In this document: piece by piece, positions 10,753-23,638 of the stretch
Numbering within the stretch: position 1 is the stretch's first letter
Layout: each line of letters starts with the position of its first letter
Source of the DNA: Caprimulgus europaeus
Taxonomy: Eukaryota > Chordata > Aves > Caprimulgiformes > Caprimulgidae
Direction: 5' to 3'
NCBI GenBank assembly: GCA_907165065.1
Contig: OU015538.1
Coordinates: 19,979,165-20,043,164 of the forward strand
Length of the DNA: 64,000 bases
Program-made: the position numbers and the translations under genes
The notes under the pieces: model-generated
Database searches by the model: none
The model's input: the letters and a program-made list of their open reading frames with translations, nothing else
What the model was told of the DNA's origin: nothing

Positions 10753-13700
10753 CAGCCAAGAATTCATGTAATCATACCTGGAAATATCAAGTTCCAGAAG
10801 ATAAAAGCATCATCTGTACTCATGACAATTCCCAAACTAATGGAGAACAGCATCATGGATACATCTCAAAAATAGGTGACTTTTCTTTTTTAAGAGGAGG
10901 AGAGAATAATCATAGAAAAAATTAAAAAAAAAAGATGAGGAGAAAGAGAAAATATCACTGAATGTCCAACACTGATTTAGAAACCAGCTTTGCCAAGTAG
11001 GGTGAAAAGGAACCTTCCTTGGTCCTTTCAGTGTATGGTTATTAGCACTGCTAACAGAGCTCTGGCCCCTAAGAGTGGGGAATAAATTAGGAAACAAACA
11101 CATTTCTAGAAATAAAGTTTTTCCAATTCAGATGGTATTTTAGGAATTGGGGAAAAAAAAAAAATCAAAAAAAAACCCCTACTTCTTTAATGTCAAGTAC
11201 TTGAAAGACTAAAAATAGATCACCGGAATAAATAAATTAACCCAGAAGACAGGACTGATGCTCTGCAGGCATCAAGGATTAAAGAAATTCACTAAATTCA
11301 AAGTGGTATTGCAGATAAGAGCTCTTTGTGCTGCAGCATGTACAGCTTATTGATTATAGGATTGAGGTGCTGTGCACTCTTGTAAGATGTACTCTGGTTG
11401 ATAGGACTTAATCCGGCGGTAGCGCACAGCCTGGCGCACGGAGCGTGGAGCTGGCTCCTGCCTTCTGATTTATTCTGATTTTGTTCCTGTTTTAATTTGC
11501 CACACTGCATCTGTGCCCTCTCCCATCAGCATCTCCCTGGGCAATGTTTGCTCAGGATGAGTGACAAGAGGCATTTCAGGTGCTGAGTCACCAGGATGAG
11601 CCAATGGAAGCCTGCAGGACACTAGTCATGGGAATCATCCTTGGTGATCTCCCATAGGAATGTCAGGCACCTCATTTTTCCATTGTATTACATGGGCTGG
11701 CTACAAGGATGAGTTGCCTGGTTCATATAGGGAACCTTGGGGAGCACCTCAGATGGAGATATTTGTTCTGCAGACCTCCACATTTTGTTATGGGAGTCCA
11801 CCAAGGCTGTAGAAATGTGTCTAACCAAGGAGAAAACACCACCTGTCCAGATAAGGTGGATTCTTCTGGGCAAAAAGAAAAAGTAGAAAGTTTTGTAAAT
11901 CCTTTTGGTCAAAGCAAACAATCCCAGAGGGGCTTTTATATACCTTGATTAAGTACCAATTAACCTGTTTTCCATAGGAGAAGGTACTTGCAGCCTCCTG
12001 GTTAGATGTTGAACTGCCAAGGTCACTTCACACTAGTACAGAAGGACACTTCTTTCTTCCTTTGGAAGCTCTCCTGCCTCTGAAGGTTCCTCTGAAGAGC
12101 CAGTAGACCCCTCTGAACATATGGTGGACATTTACTGTATACTTGATGAAGAATGAAAAACACCTCCAGGCCTCCAGCAGTGAGAGGAAGCAGCTGGGCA
12201 TGGCAGTGATGCTTTCATGGTGCACTGGTCTCCTGATCCATCTCTCCTCAGAGTTCCTGCTTATCACCCAGCACCTTCCCAGCCTCAGGGTGTCCTAGTT
12301 TTTGGAATCACTGGTTAAAATCTTGGTCTGACCAAGGGAAAAAACTTTTATTAGTAATTTTTGTCTCCGTGGTATGAGGGAACAGTTGAACAAAGGAGCT
12401 GCAGGGCTTTGGGGCAACCTCCCCCTATACACCACTGGGTCAGCACATCTCCCAATATCTGACTTTACCAAAATCAAGCCTCTTAATCTCAAGACATACA
12501 GACTCTACAACGTAACTGCTTCCTGAGCAGGATCCACAGGGCCTGTGTTTTAACACCCAAGCTTCGTTAATATTTCCTGCCGAGTGTTCCTCAAGTAGCA
12601 AATAAAGCAGGAAGCGTCCCAGATGTTGTAAAGAAAAAATGGAATTATTCATTGCTTACTAACATCAAATGCTAATGTGAGAAAAGCATCCTTGAAGAAA
12701 TCCTTGACTAAAATTCATCAGAGCGATGTGAAATCACTGGTTTAATTATGCATTTTTGAATGTATTTATTAGTCCCGGTTCTGATCTGACTTACAGATGT
12801 TTAACAGTGATAAGGGTCTTCTGCAGTCTTTGGAATTACTCATGATTTATAATGACAAGACTTGGATCAGAATTAGGTCCTTGTCACTACTCTATAATAT
12901 CCTTTCATCAAACTTCTTCACATTCAACAGATTAAAGAGACGTTGGATTCTGCAATTTCAAACCCCAACCACCGAGTCCATTAACTTGGGGGTTTTTTGA
13001 CATTTCTCCTCCAGAAATGATGATTCTCAAGCAAAATTTTTTCTGCTTGAGTTGTATTTGGCACAAGAAATGTGAAAGCTAAGGATTTTGATTCTTTAGT
13101 CCACCAAAATGATGTGTTTGGTTAACACTGGTGCTGGCTACAAATGTTGCTTTTTAATGGGGGAGGTAATTAATTAGTTATTCTAGCCTATAATCTCATT
13201 CTCTGGATCCTTACAGTGTGACTATTACAGTATGCTCAATACCAGAGCATTAAAAAGAAATAAATTAAAAAACCCCAAGCCCCTCCATTCCAGAATGGCT
13301 CAAAGTCATGTATTTTTCAAAAGAATTATGGAGTTTTAAACTATTGCTTGTTCTAGAGTTGATCCAGAACCAACAAGTCTCCAGGGATGGTTTACTCCCT
13401 AAGGCATGAATGCATGATTAAGCTAAATGTATTCCATAAATGCCTTGATGACATTAAACTAAATTTTTTAAAGAACAGATGGTGAAAGTTAATAAATATT
13501 TCATTTTATAACATAAAACCTCACTTCTATATGCACAACTTCAGGGATCCTCAGCTTCACAGATATCAATAAGTCTGATGGATTTCTTGCTGTATTCTCA
13601 TTCTTCTGCCCTGGTGTCTCTTATGGGATCATCATTTCTGCATGCTTGGATTGTTTTATGGGATCAGTGAAAGGCAAGAGACTGTAAATCCTGACCTCTT

Positions 13701-14869
13701 CTGCTCCTGGATTATATACTTTTATTCTTTGTGACCATAAGTGTTCATCTTTACACTGAATAGATAATTAAATGACAAAAATTATTCAAAGGGAATTTAT
13801 AACCCAAGGAGATATCGTGAAGAAAACCAGTTTAGAATGGCCAAATAAAATACTGGAATATCTGTGTATTTGTAAATGTCATGAAACATCTGCTCACTAG
13901 GAAAAAAAAAAACCCACATTATTTTTACCTGTATTTACCAATTCTATTCAAACAAAATTTCTATTAAAGGAAAACAGTGTGAATTTTGCTTAAGAACTCT
14001 AGATCGAGCTTGTTAGTCATATGAAAGAACTAATCTTTACACATGGGAATTACATTTTTTTTCACTCTATATATGCTATGAATCTTGTAAAAGAATAATT
14101 AGAACTTGCTCCAAAAGGAAAGAAATGCCAGATTTGAATAATATTTTAGGAAAAGCATTAAACAACATTTTCATACTGCCAAGAATCTTTGCTGCTTTCT
14201 AGAGCAGCATTTATTTAATAATAATTTAAGTCACATTATTAATTAACTATACAGAGCTGATAGGGTGACATGAAGCTGGGGAGGTACATGTTTAGCACAA
14301 ACTATGACATTCTTGAGGAAAACCTGCATTTTTAGGGAGGATTGATTTAAAATGTATGCAAATGAGTTCAGTGAGCAAGGGCCCAACGAACTACTTCAAA
14401 GCATCAAGATCCAGCCTGATAAACGTGACAAGATCAAATCTTTGTCATTTTTCAAGTGTTTTTAGAATCTCTGCATGTACAATATCATTTACTTCACCCC
14501 CCATACCTCAATAATTTGATATAAAATTAACATGAATGCATTTCTCTGGTGGGACTGCTAGAGTTTGTCAGACAACACACACCTGAATAATTGCAAGAAT
14601 TTTGAAGTATCTAAATGGCATATAATTCACTTTTTTGGAGCTGACTTTTACATCTGTAGAATACAAGGTCCCATGGTCTACCCCAATAAACAAAATAAAA
14701 AAGAATAGTGCTCTTCCTCCCACTCCCTTTCCCCCAAACTCTGACCATCTTTTTTTTGGGTTGGAATCCCCACAACACTGCATTCAGGGAAAATACTAAA
14801 TGCAGAGTAATGTGCTGTTTTAAAGAAATACTAATGAGTTCATGTTATGTTTCACACCACAAAAATTGG

Positions 14870-14875
14870 TTTATT
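14870..14875 (-). terminator. Possible TMEM182 polyadenylation signal
   Basis: A canonical AATAAA reads on the minus strand about 585 nt after the TMEM182 stop codon. The 3' UTR between has no coding potential. Other A/T-rich matches occur farther downstream, so the true cleavage site is not settled from sequence alone. Confidence -1.
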
Positions 14876-15459
14876 CACTAATTGAAAGTTAGGTTAGGTC
14901 TAGGTACATTTGTATCTTCAGACTCAGGGCTTTTAATGAAAAAAAAAAGAGAAAGTTTCTTATGTTTCCCGACATCCCATTAAAACAGTTGTCCTTTGAT
15001 GTCAATTAGAGGCAGCTAAAAAAAAAATCATCTCTAATTGCTTTTCAGAAATAGACATTACAGCACACACCATCACAGCCAGGTTCGATTCCCTTTTACA
15101 AGAAACAAGGATGCTGGGAACGCCATAAAACCCCGGCTCTGCTCGACGTGGGGCTCTGCTGCTTTTCCCAGCAAAGCTCTTCCTTGGGCTGCGGAGAAAA
15201 CTGATGCAAAAACCCATAGACACGTTTAAATTTCTCCAAAGTGTAAAAAAAGCTGAAGTTGGACGTTCAGCTGGGGCTGGTTTTGGATTGACAATGGTTG
15301 GATGCTCAGTGCTCCATCCTTGCCTCCATGTAAGAGTGAGTGTCGTCATGCACCTACACCGACATTTAGAGCTACAAAACCATCTACTCCACAAAACTTG
15401 TGTACATTTCATCACAAGGACCATCACCAATTTTCTCACAGGCCATCCCCAAATTTAGC

Positions 15460-15689
15460 TTACTCCAAGGACTTCATGATGTCTCTGCCAACCAAGAAGA
15501 AGAGGAGTCCAGAAAGTAAAACCAGGGGCACCCCCGCTGCGGCGAACATGAACGACCACCCGTAATAGACGTGCATGGGAACATCCTCCATGCACCTCTC
15601 ACTTCTCTCCAGAAGGATGTACTTCTGAAAATCAGCAGCAAACTCCTTCCATATCACAAAGAGAAATAGGAGCAGGAGAAATAAGCCTC
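15460..15689 (-). CDS. TMEM182: TMEM182 exon 5 (last membrane segments, stop codon)
   Basis: This exon encodes residues 164-239 and the stop TAA at 15462-15460. It carries the rest of helix 3, an extracellular segment with Cys-Met-Glu-Asp (human has Cys-Leu-Asp-Phe), then YYGWSFMFAAAGVPL, which matches human LYGWSFFLAPAGIFF, and a fourth helix ending FLVGRDIMKSLE. The acceptor is tctttccag. The fit to the family C-terminus is end to end, with no frameshift or early stop. Confidence -1.
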
Positions 15690-16400
15690 CTGGAAAGAGA
15701 GACAAAGATGAGTTATTCTCTGCTTACAACCATAAGATGAAACACAGAAATAGAATTGAGACAAGATAGCAACTGGTTTCCATTTATTCTTGCAGCTCCT
15801 CTGCATCAAAGGAGGAGACATGACATTGTTCTGCAGAGTCCCTTTAAAACCAAGCTCACTCACCCTGGGAGAGACTGACAGCACAGTGACCAGCTCCTGC
15901 CCAGCTGTAGGCTCACCAACACCTCCTGCTCTCACCACCAGCACCCCAAGGACTCTGTTACAGCTGGATACGGCCACCAAGAAACCATCAGGAACATGCT
16001 GATGTTCATAGGAGGGATCTGCATTAGGCTAGCTCTGCTTTCCTGTCCTAAAGTTGGGTTGGTTTGCCTTTTTTACTTATATTTTCCTTTTTTTAGTGTC
16101 ACATCTGATTTCCACCAGAAATGTAAAGATAAGGGATCAGTCCTGCTGATGGCAACTGTTATCCAGCATCAACCCTGCTACCCCCAGCACCAGTGCAAGC
16201 AGAGCCCCTGCAGATGCCAAGCAGCAGCTCGTGGCAGTTCCTCCTCATGTCTTGTGTTGCCCTTCCTTGGAATGAGCTCTGTAATCAAGTATTAAAACAC
16301 GTGGTAAAGAGTATGGATAATCCTATTTTGCAGAGAAATAATATGAGTGGCAAAGGCATGTAGCCGTGAGATATTAATCTCAGATGGGCTACTAAATAAC

Positions 16401-16473
<73 letters not shown>
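16401..16473. repeat. (ATA)n microsatellite, about 24 units
   Basis: An uninterrupted trinucleotide run of 73 nt in TMEM182 intron 4. It gives an Ile-rich chance frame. Length and purity suggest it is polymorphic. Confidence -1.
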
Positions 16474-16922
16474 GCTTATACCATGAGGCTAGAAAGATGT
16501 TTTATTGGCAAGTGAGACCTCCTTTGCCCTCCCTTGGAGCTGGGGCACTCCAGGCTGAGCAGTGAGTGCAAGGTCAGCATCTCACTTGGTGAGGGTCTGC
16601 TCTCCTCGAGCCTCCCAATCTTGCAGGATGCCCGTGACCCACATAGCAGATCTCCCGTGAGACCTCACAGTCTCCTGTTTCCAGATGAGTACCCCTCGAA
16701 GGTCAGCATTTGCAGGAAGGGCTTGGTCACATCTGAAAAGCACGTGGTGAACAGTCACCTCCCAGACCTGGCACAGCCCCCAGCAGGTCTGGGGGCTTTG
16801 GTGCCTGGATAGGAACCTCCTTTCCCCATAATTCAAAGTGATGGTGGTTGGAGGTGGCAGGTGTAGCTCCCCCGTACGAAGGACATGACAAAAACTAGAG
16901 TTTGTTGTTTGTTTGGTGGGGG

Positions 16923-16976
16923 TTTTTTAAATATTTTAAATATTTTTAAGATATATTTTTTAAATATTTTAAATAT
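16923..16976. repeat. Perfect 21-nt direct repeat, AT only
   Basis: Copies at 16923-16943 and 16956-16976 are identical (TTTTTTAAATATTTTAAATA plus T) with a 33-nt period. Each copy is partly self-complementary. Confidence -1.
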
Positions 16977-17565
16977 TACTTACTGTGCCACATTAAAGAA
17001 TATATATAGTGCATTTTAAAGTCAACATATATTAAAACTAAATAGTGATGACAGATCTGAAAGCATTTCAGCAATATCTGATCTTGCTAATTCCTAGCTG
17101 GAAGCTTGCTGCTTTGAAATGGTGCCATATAACTTCTAGATATACACACATCCACACACATATATGAAAGAAATACATCACAGATTATATTTGTATAGTA
17201 GAAGGGAACAGTTCAAAATGAATTTAGTTGACAAGTTACCACACAGTTCTGTGGGTTTGTTGTGGCTTCTGCCAGATTTAATTTCTCCCCTTGCAATTTT
17301 TAAATCAAAGGTACTATATTTAATTATTCTTCCTGACAGCTTATAGGCTACAAAATGCAGCTCCCAAGCTAAGCACAGGACTCAGGTAAAGCTTGGCACT
17401 GATATATCTGCTTGGTGATGGTCGTTACTGGTCAGAGAAAACTGTGTCTCTGTTCATGACAGATATAAGTACATCTGCTGCTACAAACCTCCACTTCACA
17501 TCATGCAGCCAAAAAACGAGGCTTATGTGAAGGTACAGAGGGTTCAGAGTCCTCATTACGTGTTA

Positions 17566-18025
17566 AAATCATGGAGTTGTAGTGGTTGGAAAGACTTTTA
17601 AGATCATTAAGTCCAATCATAAACCCAACTCTACCAATTCCACCTCTAAACCATGTCCCTGAGCACCTCATCTGCCCATCTGTTAAATCCCACCAGCAAG
17701 GGTGACTCCACCACTGCCCTGGGCAGCCTGATCCAGTATTTGACTACCCTTTGGGTGAAGAAGTTTTTCCTCAGATCCAATCAAAGCCTCTCCTGGTGCA
17801 ACTGGAGCCCATTTCCTCTTGTCCTGTCCTTGGTCCTTGGTTGAACAGATCCACCCCCACCTCTCTGCACCCTCCTGTCAGGGACTTGGACAGAGCCAGA
17901 AGGTCTCCCCTCAGCCTCCTTTTCTCCAGGCTCAACACCCCCAGTTCCCTCAGCCGGGAACTCAGCACACTTGTGCTCCAGACCCTTCCCCAGCTCCATT
18001 GCCCTCCTCTGGACACGCTCCAGGT
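17566..18025 (-). mobile_element. CR1 3' fragment, about 460 nt
   Basis: It runs from aatcatggagttgtagtggt to ctggacacgctccagg, covering more of the element than most copies here. It lies in TMEM182 intron 4 in the same orientation as the gene. Frames are broken. Confidence -1.
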
Positions 18026-18107
18026 TATACAGAAATTGAAGCCACCCATCCTAAGCTGTCACATCTGTTAAACTGCCTCCTATACCCTAAGACTGCAAGT
18101 TGAATCT

Positions 18108-18205
18108 TAATAATCAAAATTATTAATTTTTGATTAATTATAAACCAAATTAATTCTAAATCAATTAATTATAACGAATCAAAATAATCAAAATTGATTT
18201 TACAT
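18108..18205. repeat. AT-rich self-complementary stretch
   Basis: A dense mixture of AATTAATT, TTAATTAT and AATCAAAAT words with several short inverted repeats, directly after the CR1 copy at 17566. Confidence -1.
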
Positions 18206-20527
18206 CAGGTCATGCAGTTATTTGAAGCCTTCCATGGAAAAGTCCTTATGTTTGCTGGAGAGGCAGGCTAGGAGTTAAATAGCAGCTGTTGTAGCATTTG
18301 CATGTTCATTGAGATTTCGCTACCACTTGAAATTAAGTGCACAAATAAATATTTTACACTTAATATGATAGTTGTGTGCTTAAAATACCAATTATTCTCC
18401 TATAAGAAAACGACGGCGTGTTTAAACAGTCACATGTCCTTTACAAAATACAATATATTGATAAGAAGGCAATTAAGTCCTTATTACTGATGTAATTTAA
18501 AATTGAATTAATTAGATAGCAACTGAACCTTGAAAAGTGCTCTTTGAAAGATCAATTTCTATTTTATTAACTTATAATACCTACCGTAAGAGGCGCAAAT
18601 AAAATCGGAGCCCCGGTGGGACAATGGACACGAGCACCAAAGAGTACTTTTGAACTCTCCTTTTTTCCTTTAAATAACGAGGGTTTTGGCATTGAATTGT
18701 CCCAGGACAAGAAATCTTCTTTATTTAAGAAATCAGATTAAAAATCTCCCGGTTCTTACTGAGGAGGGTGCAGGGAAACCCCGTGAGCAGGGAAATGATC
18801 CCCCCCCATCACCCCAGGAGGAGCGCCAGGTCTCCACATGGAAGGGTTTATTATTAAACAGGTTCTGGAGGTGATGGCACAGCCACAGCTTCTAAATTAA
18901 GAACATTTTCACACTCTGGGAAAAATGACAAGAAAATGTAAAGTAAGCAGCCTTCTTCCCTGGAATAATTACAAGTGAGGGGTGAGGAGTCCCTGGGATT
19001 TACACCATCTCCTCGGCGAGAAGAGAAAATCAAAAGGGCAGGTGCAGGCGAAGAAGGACGGGGGAGCACAGAAAGGGCAGCTCACTGACAACTGTCCGTC
19101 AAAAAACTGCTTACTGGGAACAACCACAAGTACCCATGAAACTGCCTAAAATTTGTCACCCTTTTAGACATTAGCAGACTCTTTATGAGACTATCAGGAT
19201 GTTTCACTCCCATATTATCAAAGTGTTTGGCATTTTTGTTTTCAAATGCTGTTTGATTTGGGATTTTTCGTCTATCAAACAGGTCTCACTTTACCATCTC
19301 TTTTTGGGGGCTTTTTGTCTCAGCCACAGTGGAAAGGCGTCTTCGTTTCCTGCCAACCCTAAATGGCTTTTTGTGTACAGAGACAGATTTCTTCCTGCCT
19401 TGGGCAGCCAAATGAGAAACTGAACAAATCCTTAGTTTTTCTGCCCAATAAATGATCCCAGTGTTGGCACACACACCCAAGATGCAGAATGTGTGTTGGG
19501 TTTGGGTAAAGGTAAGTGAAGACCTCCTCAAACCAGACCATCCCCACACTCTTCTCAGCATCCTTGTGGTTTCTACCACTGGAAAATTAGCCAGGTGATC
19601 TCTTTCTTTCTCTCCCTTTCCCTCTTTTCCTCTATTCATTAGGACAGTATGGAACAAAGCTAACTGCCAAACTCCATCTCAATGCTGATGAGGTCAACGG
19701 CATCTTCTGGGGAGCAGCTAATTGCAAGAAAATTGAAGTGAGTTATTAAATCTTCCTCCTTTGTACACTGCTAACTGCAGGACACCAAGTCCTGGTGCTC
19801 CATCTCCCCCTCCCAGGAGAGCTGCACCTTCGTTGTGAGGAAATTGGAGTTGGGTTTTTTTTCCCTTCTCTCACTTTATATCCTTGTGACACCTTTACAG
19901 CTGCTAATTGTAGGGACAGGTGAGTGAACTCGCTCTTTAACTCTTCTTCTGTGGAACCTACTGAACTTTCCTGTAAGCTGCTAATTACAAGAAAAATGAA
20001 CTTTGACTCATTCACCTTTCTCAGTAGTTGCCGCTGAAGGATGTTAATAAGGAGGAAATGGAGGGGTGACCTTCAGCTGCCCTTCCATAACTGTCAGCCT
20101 TTACTGCACCTGGGGAGCCTGAGATTGCCAAAATGGAGATGCTTGATTCAGGAAGAGGAATCTGAGCACAAAATTCACCACTTCAGCTCACTGGACTGGC
20201 AAAGTGGCCTTTTTTTTTAATGCAGTCGGCTCAGGCTGAAGAACAGGCCGGTCTAAGCACACACCCTGCTCCTCTTGCAGGACCATGACATGGTTTTGGA
20301 AGAGCAGGAGAGGTTTTGTGCTGCCTTTGCCACTGGAAATGTCCCATGGCCACAGCGATCCTATGGCTGTGGGATGGTGTGAGCACACCAGTGCGTGCCA
20401 CACAAGTGGGGATGCTGGAGAGACAGCACTGGGACCACAGCAGCTGGAAGAAGTGTAGACTGTACATGGTTCATCATGTATCTGTGCTTTCCAGTGTAAG
20501 GAGGTGATAACAACCTCCTCTTTTGTA

Positions 20528-20625
20528 GAATCACCAAACTGAAGAATGGTTTGGGTTGGAAGGGATAACAACCTTCACCCTAAGGCGTTGAATTCCCCCA
20601 GGGATGGAGGGGCACACACAACTCT
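20528..20625 (-). mobile_element. CR1 3' tail remnant
   Basis: It begins agaatcaccaaactgaagaa, then ggtttgggttggaaggga and cccccagggatggaggg, and is heavily diverged. Confidence -1.
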
Positions 20626-23192
20626 TTGAGATCATGTCAGGCTGGTTAACCACAAATGTGCTTGGGAGCACCTTTGCCCCAATAATATCTTTTGAGCTTT
20701 TTGGTGGCAAATGTTGCATCATTTTGCAATGATTAACCACAGCTCTGGTTTCATGACCCCAGCATAGGCTGCTACCAAAAGGGGCAGAGGTTGGTTGCAG
20801 ACCTAGGATGCCCCAAAAAGCTAGGGCACCTCGCAGTCATGGTGCCCATCTCACCATCCAACTGCCAGACCACATTCCCACTCTACAAATTACCAGTGCT
20901 TTCACACTTCTTCAAGGAGAGATCATTTCTGCAAAGGAGGTTAATTAACACTGACCCACAGGCCATGATTAGAAGACAAGAAGCGCTTTCTCCTGCGCGT
21001 TGTCTCTCCACATCCCGCTATCAGAAGGAAACGGATGGCTGGGGAGTTGAAGCTGCATTAAATCTATTGTTCCTACTGCTTAGCACAATGATGCAAAATA
21101 ATTTTAGAAGGGATAGAGAGAAAATAATCACAGAGGGACACATCCTGAATCCATCAGAAAGCCATGCCAGGCAGGATCCAGAGGTCTGAGTTCAGGATCC
21201 CTCTCCAAAAAAAGATCAGCTGAAACTCTAAGTAAAATTTGCTGAAAATGATGAAATAATATTGCATTCTCCAAGCTATCATTTAGTTTGAAAATATAGC
21301 AGGAAGTCTTTTCTGGCTGAACTCGTTCCTCCTAATGACCGTTAATAACAATGTTTGCTGTTCAGATGGAAACTGCATCAATACAAACTTCGATTGGAGC
21401 AGCAGCAGCTTTGTCCAATGCCAAGAGGTTTATGTGACGCATAATCAGCTCTTCTAAAAAGTGTCAGACTCTATGCCCCCGCCTTTTAATCAAGAAGTAG
21501 TCAAATAAACTGCAAAAACAAAGAAAAAATGGATTATGGTGATTCAATATTACTCAACATCATTTCCTGTGTGATGTTTTATTTATCTGGCCAGTGTCAG
21601 AAGGTGACCGGTCTCAGTTTTTCTATTTGGGTTAAAAGTTGGCTGTTTTGAAGAGGTGGGGCTTTAACTGAGGTAGCCAGTGTCATGTCTGAGAGGATTC
21701 AAATGTTTGGCCCTAGTCTCACAAGAAGAGATCACTTCAGCACACATGTGCCAAATGGTCAACACCACTCAGCAGAAGGCATTGGTACCTGGTGGAGGTC
21801 TGATGGCAAAGTGCCTTGCATTGCCAAATGAAATCAGTGTGTAAAACCACATGAAATTTACCTTTAGAAAAATTAAACCCAACCAAAGATTTGTTAAACT
21901 ATACAAGAGGGAGATAAGCAGATACCTGCAGGCTTGCTGTCCTCACTTCAATAACCAAAGACCTGGAGGCAAATGGAAAACTGGACAAAAAGCAAAGCGA
22001 ACTAGTGGAGGCAGGTAGGGCCACACTGATTTAGTGCCCTCCAGATTTTTTAGACAAATAGGTAGATGTCATCAAACTTCATATTAACAAGCAGCCCAGT
22101 TGGTGTCACGTGGTTAATTATTAGTACATCGGGAGGAGACAGAAATTAGGAGAGGAGCTATGAAATGGATAGGGAGCTAAAGAATGGGGGAAGAGACTAA
22201 AAGGTAATAATAGCAGGGCATGGTGAGACTGGAAGGTGGAGTTCCTCCAAGGTCAATGGTGGGACCTCTCATTAAATATTTTAATTGATGTTTTCAGCCC
22301 CAAAAAACTGGGGCCCACTCAAAGCTCAGAGCAAAGACACTGGGTCGTGTTTGATTCATGCCATGTATGAGGAAGAGGACGTGGTGCAGGATCAGTAACT
22401 AAGCACTGGCTCTTCAGAGAAAGGTTTGACTTCATATGAAGTTCTTCACTTGGTATGGCCCAGCTGAGCTCCAGCCTTTAGCTGCTTGAGTCTCAAAAGA
22501 GTTTTTCTTCTGAGTTTGAGTCACAGTTATAAATTAAGTATATCTACTAGTTAAGCCAGTTATTCCTTCTCAAATACAGAAAAGGAAAAAGCCCAAGTGA
22601 CAATTCAGTGGAATCATTTGTAACAGCAGTGGGAATAATGAATAAATGCCTATTTTTAATTCATTTTCCTGCTGTGCCACCACTTCATCTTCTCAGGTTT
22701 TATTAAGCCAGCCCTCCCATCCTGAATTGCTGGGTACGCCTTTCATCGCTCAGTGAGTTTGCAGCTCAACCAGATGTTAACAGCAGAGGTCCAAAGGCAA
22801 AGGCTGACTTTGGGGAACAGAGTGTGGCTGATTGCTGCCCAGGGTTGAGGCAGCTACAGATTTTACTCCAGTAAAAGGCTCAGCTCCTCTGATTGCACAG
22901 AAGAATTTTTTTTAAAAAAAGGGAAAAAGGAAAAAAAGAGGAAAAAAAAGTATCTTTCCCAAATCGTGGCTTCCCTAGGACTAAGGACCACGTTGCTAAA
23001 GCTTGATTGATAATAGAGGTTTCATTCCAGTGGGGGAAGAGGGAAATAATTTACTCCACATCAGTGTGCAGCTCCCATTAGATCCCCCATCTCCCTCCAG
23101 CAGCGCCTCATCCCCGGCTGCCTCCCCAAGCAGAGCACGGCCACCACGTTCCTACCCCGGCCATGTCCCCTCACCACAGCTCAGCAGCTTAC

Positions 23193-23330
23193 CCGAGGCC
23201 AAGAGGAATCCACCTCCCACTTTGTAGGAGCGGGGGCTGACGAAGGGCACTCCACACACCAGCAGCAGCCCTCCCACCAGTCCGGCGGCCACGGCCAACA
23301 TGATGAACGCCGTCCAGAAGCCTCTGTACA
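23193..23330 (-). CDS. TMEM182: TMEM182 exon 4 (second and third membrane region)
   Basis: This exon encodes residues 118-163 plus one base. It starts [12 protein letters not shown], matching human VIYRGFWAVLML, and continues through a helix of about 20 residues to [17 protein letters not shown]. The Tyr-Lys-x-Gly-Gly-Gly turn is conserved between helices 2 and 3. The donor is G followed by gtaagc. The acceptor region is unusual because a CR1 copy in antisense orientation ends only about 35 nt upstream of it. Confidence -1.
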
Positions 23331-23364
23331 CTGCATGGATAAAAAGAGCAAAATCAGGGGGGGT

Positions 23365-23638
23365 AACAAGGGACAGGACAAGAGAAAATGGCCTCAAGTT
23401 GTGCCCAGGGCAGTTGAGATTGGATGTGAGGAAGAATTTCTTTGCTGAAAGGGTTCTGAGGCATTGGAAGGGGTTGCCCAGGGCAGTGGTGGAGTCCCCA
23501 TCCCTGGAGGGATTGAAGAGTCGTGTAGACACAGAGCTGAGGGACATGGGTCAGTCGGGACTGGTCAGTGTTGGGTTCATGGTTGGACTCGATGATCTCA
23601 AAGGTCTTTTCCAATCCAGGCAATTCTGTGATTCTGTC
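23365..23638 (+). mobile_element. CR1 3' fragment abutting TMEM182 exon 4
   Basis: It runs from aacaagggacaggacaagag to caattctgtgattctgtc. It is antisense to TMEM182, and its 5'-truncated end is about 35 nt from the exon 4 acceptor. Its sequence is very close to the copies at 45635 and 7985, so it is probably a fairly young insertion. Confidence -1.

Larger units (their letters stand above)
9417..15459. other. AT-rich non-coding region downstream of TMEM182
   Basis: Apart from the hairpins at 10709 and the candidate polyadenylation signal, I find no gene, transposon or array. Short CpG-containing patches occur near 11405-11460, with an unrecognised 70-codon minus-strand frame and no good splice context. 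Confidence -1.
15690..23192 (-). other. TMEM182 intron 4
   Basis: This is a 7.5-kb intron. It holds an ATA microsatellite, AT-rich direct repeats, and CR1 fragments at 17566 and 20528. The remainder shows no coding or RNA gene. Confidence -1.
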
